Below are positions 5,560 to 5,780 of a stretch of 5,780 nt of DNA, in pieces. Source of the stretch: Flavihumibacter sp. Lineage in GTDB: Bacteria; Bacteroidota; Bacteroidia; Chitinophagales; Chitinophagaceae. Below the pieces are notes generated by a model. The model did no database searches and had not been told where the DNA came from. It worked only from the letters and a program-made list of their open reading frames with translations. How positions within the stretch are numbered: position 1 is the first letter of the stretch; the number at the start of each line of letters is the position of its first letter. Both the position numbers and the translations under genes were made by a program. Where the stretch lies: the NCBI GenBank assembly GCA_025455285.1, contig JALOMU010000313.1, positions 1 through 5,780 on the forward strand. Direction: 5' to 3'.

Positions 5560-5780
5560 GCCTGGATGAAACCAAATATTTTACTTCCTATACCCTGTTC
5601 GCTATGTTGTTGGGTTATATCATCGGCATTTTCACGATTCCAAAATACCTTTCCCAACAAGGAGCCCTTCGCTATTCCGCCATTCTTGGGCTGTTGATCT
5701 CCATCGGTATCTATTTTGCATCTGGGTACACCGCTATTTTTCTGATTGCAGCACTTGGACTCGCGAATGCCCTTATGTGG
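5538..5780 (+). pseudogene. FucP/GluP-family permease, displaced C-terminal part (helix 8 onward), runs off window
   Basis: In a frame different from the upstream half, bases 5538-5780 encode YGKAMGMSLDETKYF and then helices 8 to 10 of the same family: TLFAMLLGYIIGIFTIPKYL, a second hydrophobic segment (AILGLLISIGIYFASGY) and a third ending in GLANALMW at the window edge. This matches the region after helix 7 in H. pylori GluP and E. coli FucP. The central loop and helix 7, which should precede it, are absent: the frame reads only GGT before YGK and overlaps the linker codons of the first half. The ATG at 5556-5558 overlaps the TGA of the first half as ATGA, and an AAAGGAGG tract lies at 5526-5533, so translation of a separate fragment from 5550 or 5556 is conceivable. 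I favour a decayed or mis-assembled gene. The true end is outside the window. Confidence 0.75.

Overview
The window most likely comes from a Bacteroidota chromosome, probably Chitinophagaceae or a relative. The main evidence is a secreted macroglobulin/TonB-plug hybrid protein of a type common in that phylum, a short glycine-rich RRM protein, a FucP/GluP-type sugar permease, a GH29 fucosidase start, and a TAnnTTTG-type -7 element with no Shine-Dalgarno dependence. The genus is inference. No CRISPR array, transposase, phage gene, tRNA or rRNA was seen, and no gap between genes exceeds about 110 bases.

Layout. Left end, minus strand: an AhpD-like carboxymuconolactone decarboxylase family gene (228-596), followed 60 bases later by the first 55 codons of a secreted alpha-L-fucosidase (GH29) that runs off the window at base 1. 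Divergent from these, plus strand: an 809-residue exported protein (673-3102) with macroglobulin-like domains, a TonB-receptor plug-like domain and no beta-barrel. It converges on a minus-strand pair, an RRM RNA-binding protein (3149-3463) and a TetA-like MFS exporter (3572-4762). A 28-base perfect palindrome (3114-3141) separates the converging genes and probably terminates the RRM transcript. Right end, plus strand: a FucP/GluP-family sugar:cation symporter (4855 to beyond 5780) that is broken.

The clearest anomaly is that sugar permease. Its N-terminal six-helix half ends at a TGA at 5557-5559. The rest of the family sequence resumes in another frame (5538-5780), but the stretch that should hold the central loop and helix 7 is missing. 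This points to a deletion plus frameshift, so a pseudogene or an assembly fault, although an ATGA stop/start overlap also makes a split protein formally possible.

The TetA-like exporter keeps the family's fold motifs but lacks two residues essential for tetracycline transport in TetA(B), so its substrate is probably something else. The fucosidase and the sugar permease fit a carbohydrate-scavenging lifestyle, but they are about 4.7 kb apart, point away from each other and do not form an operon. I do not see a defence system or another clearly new multi-gene system here.
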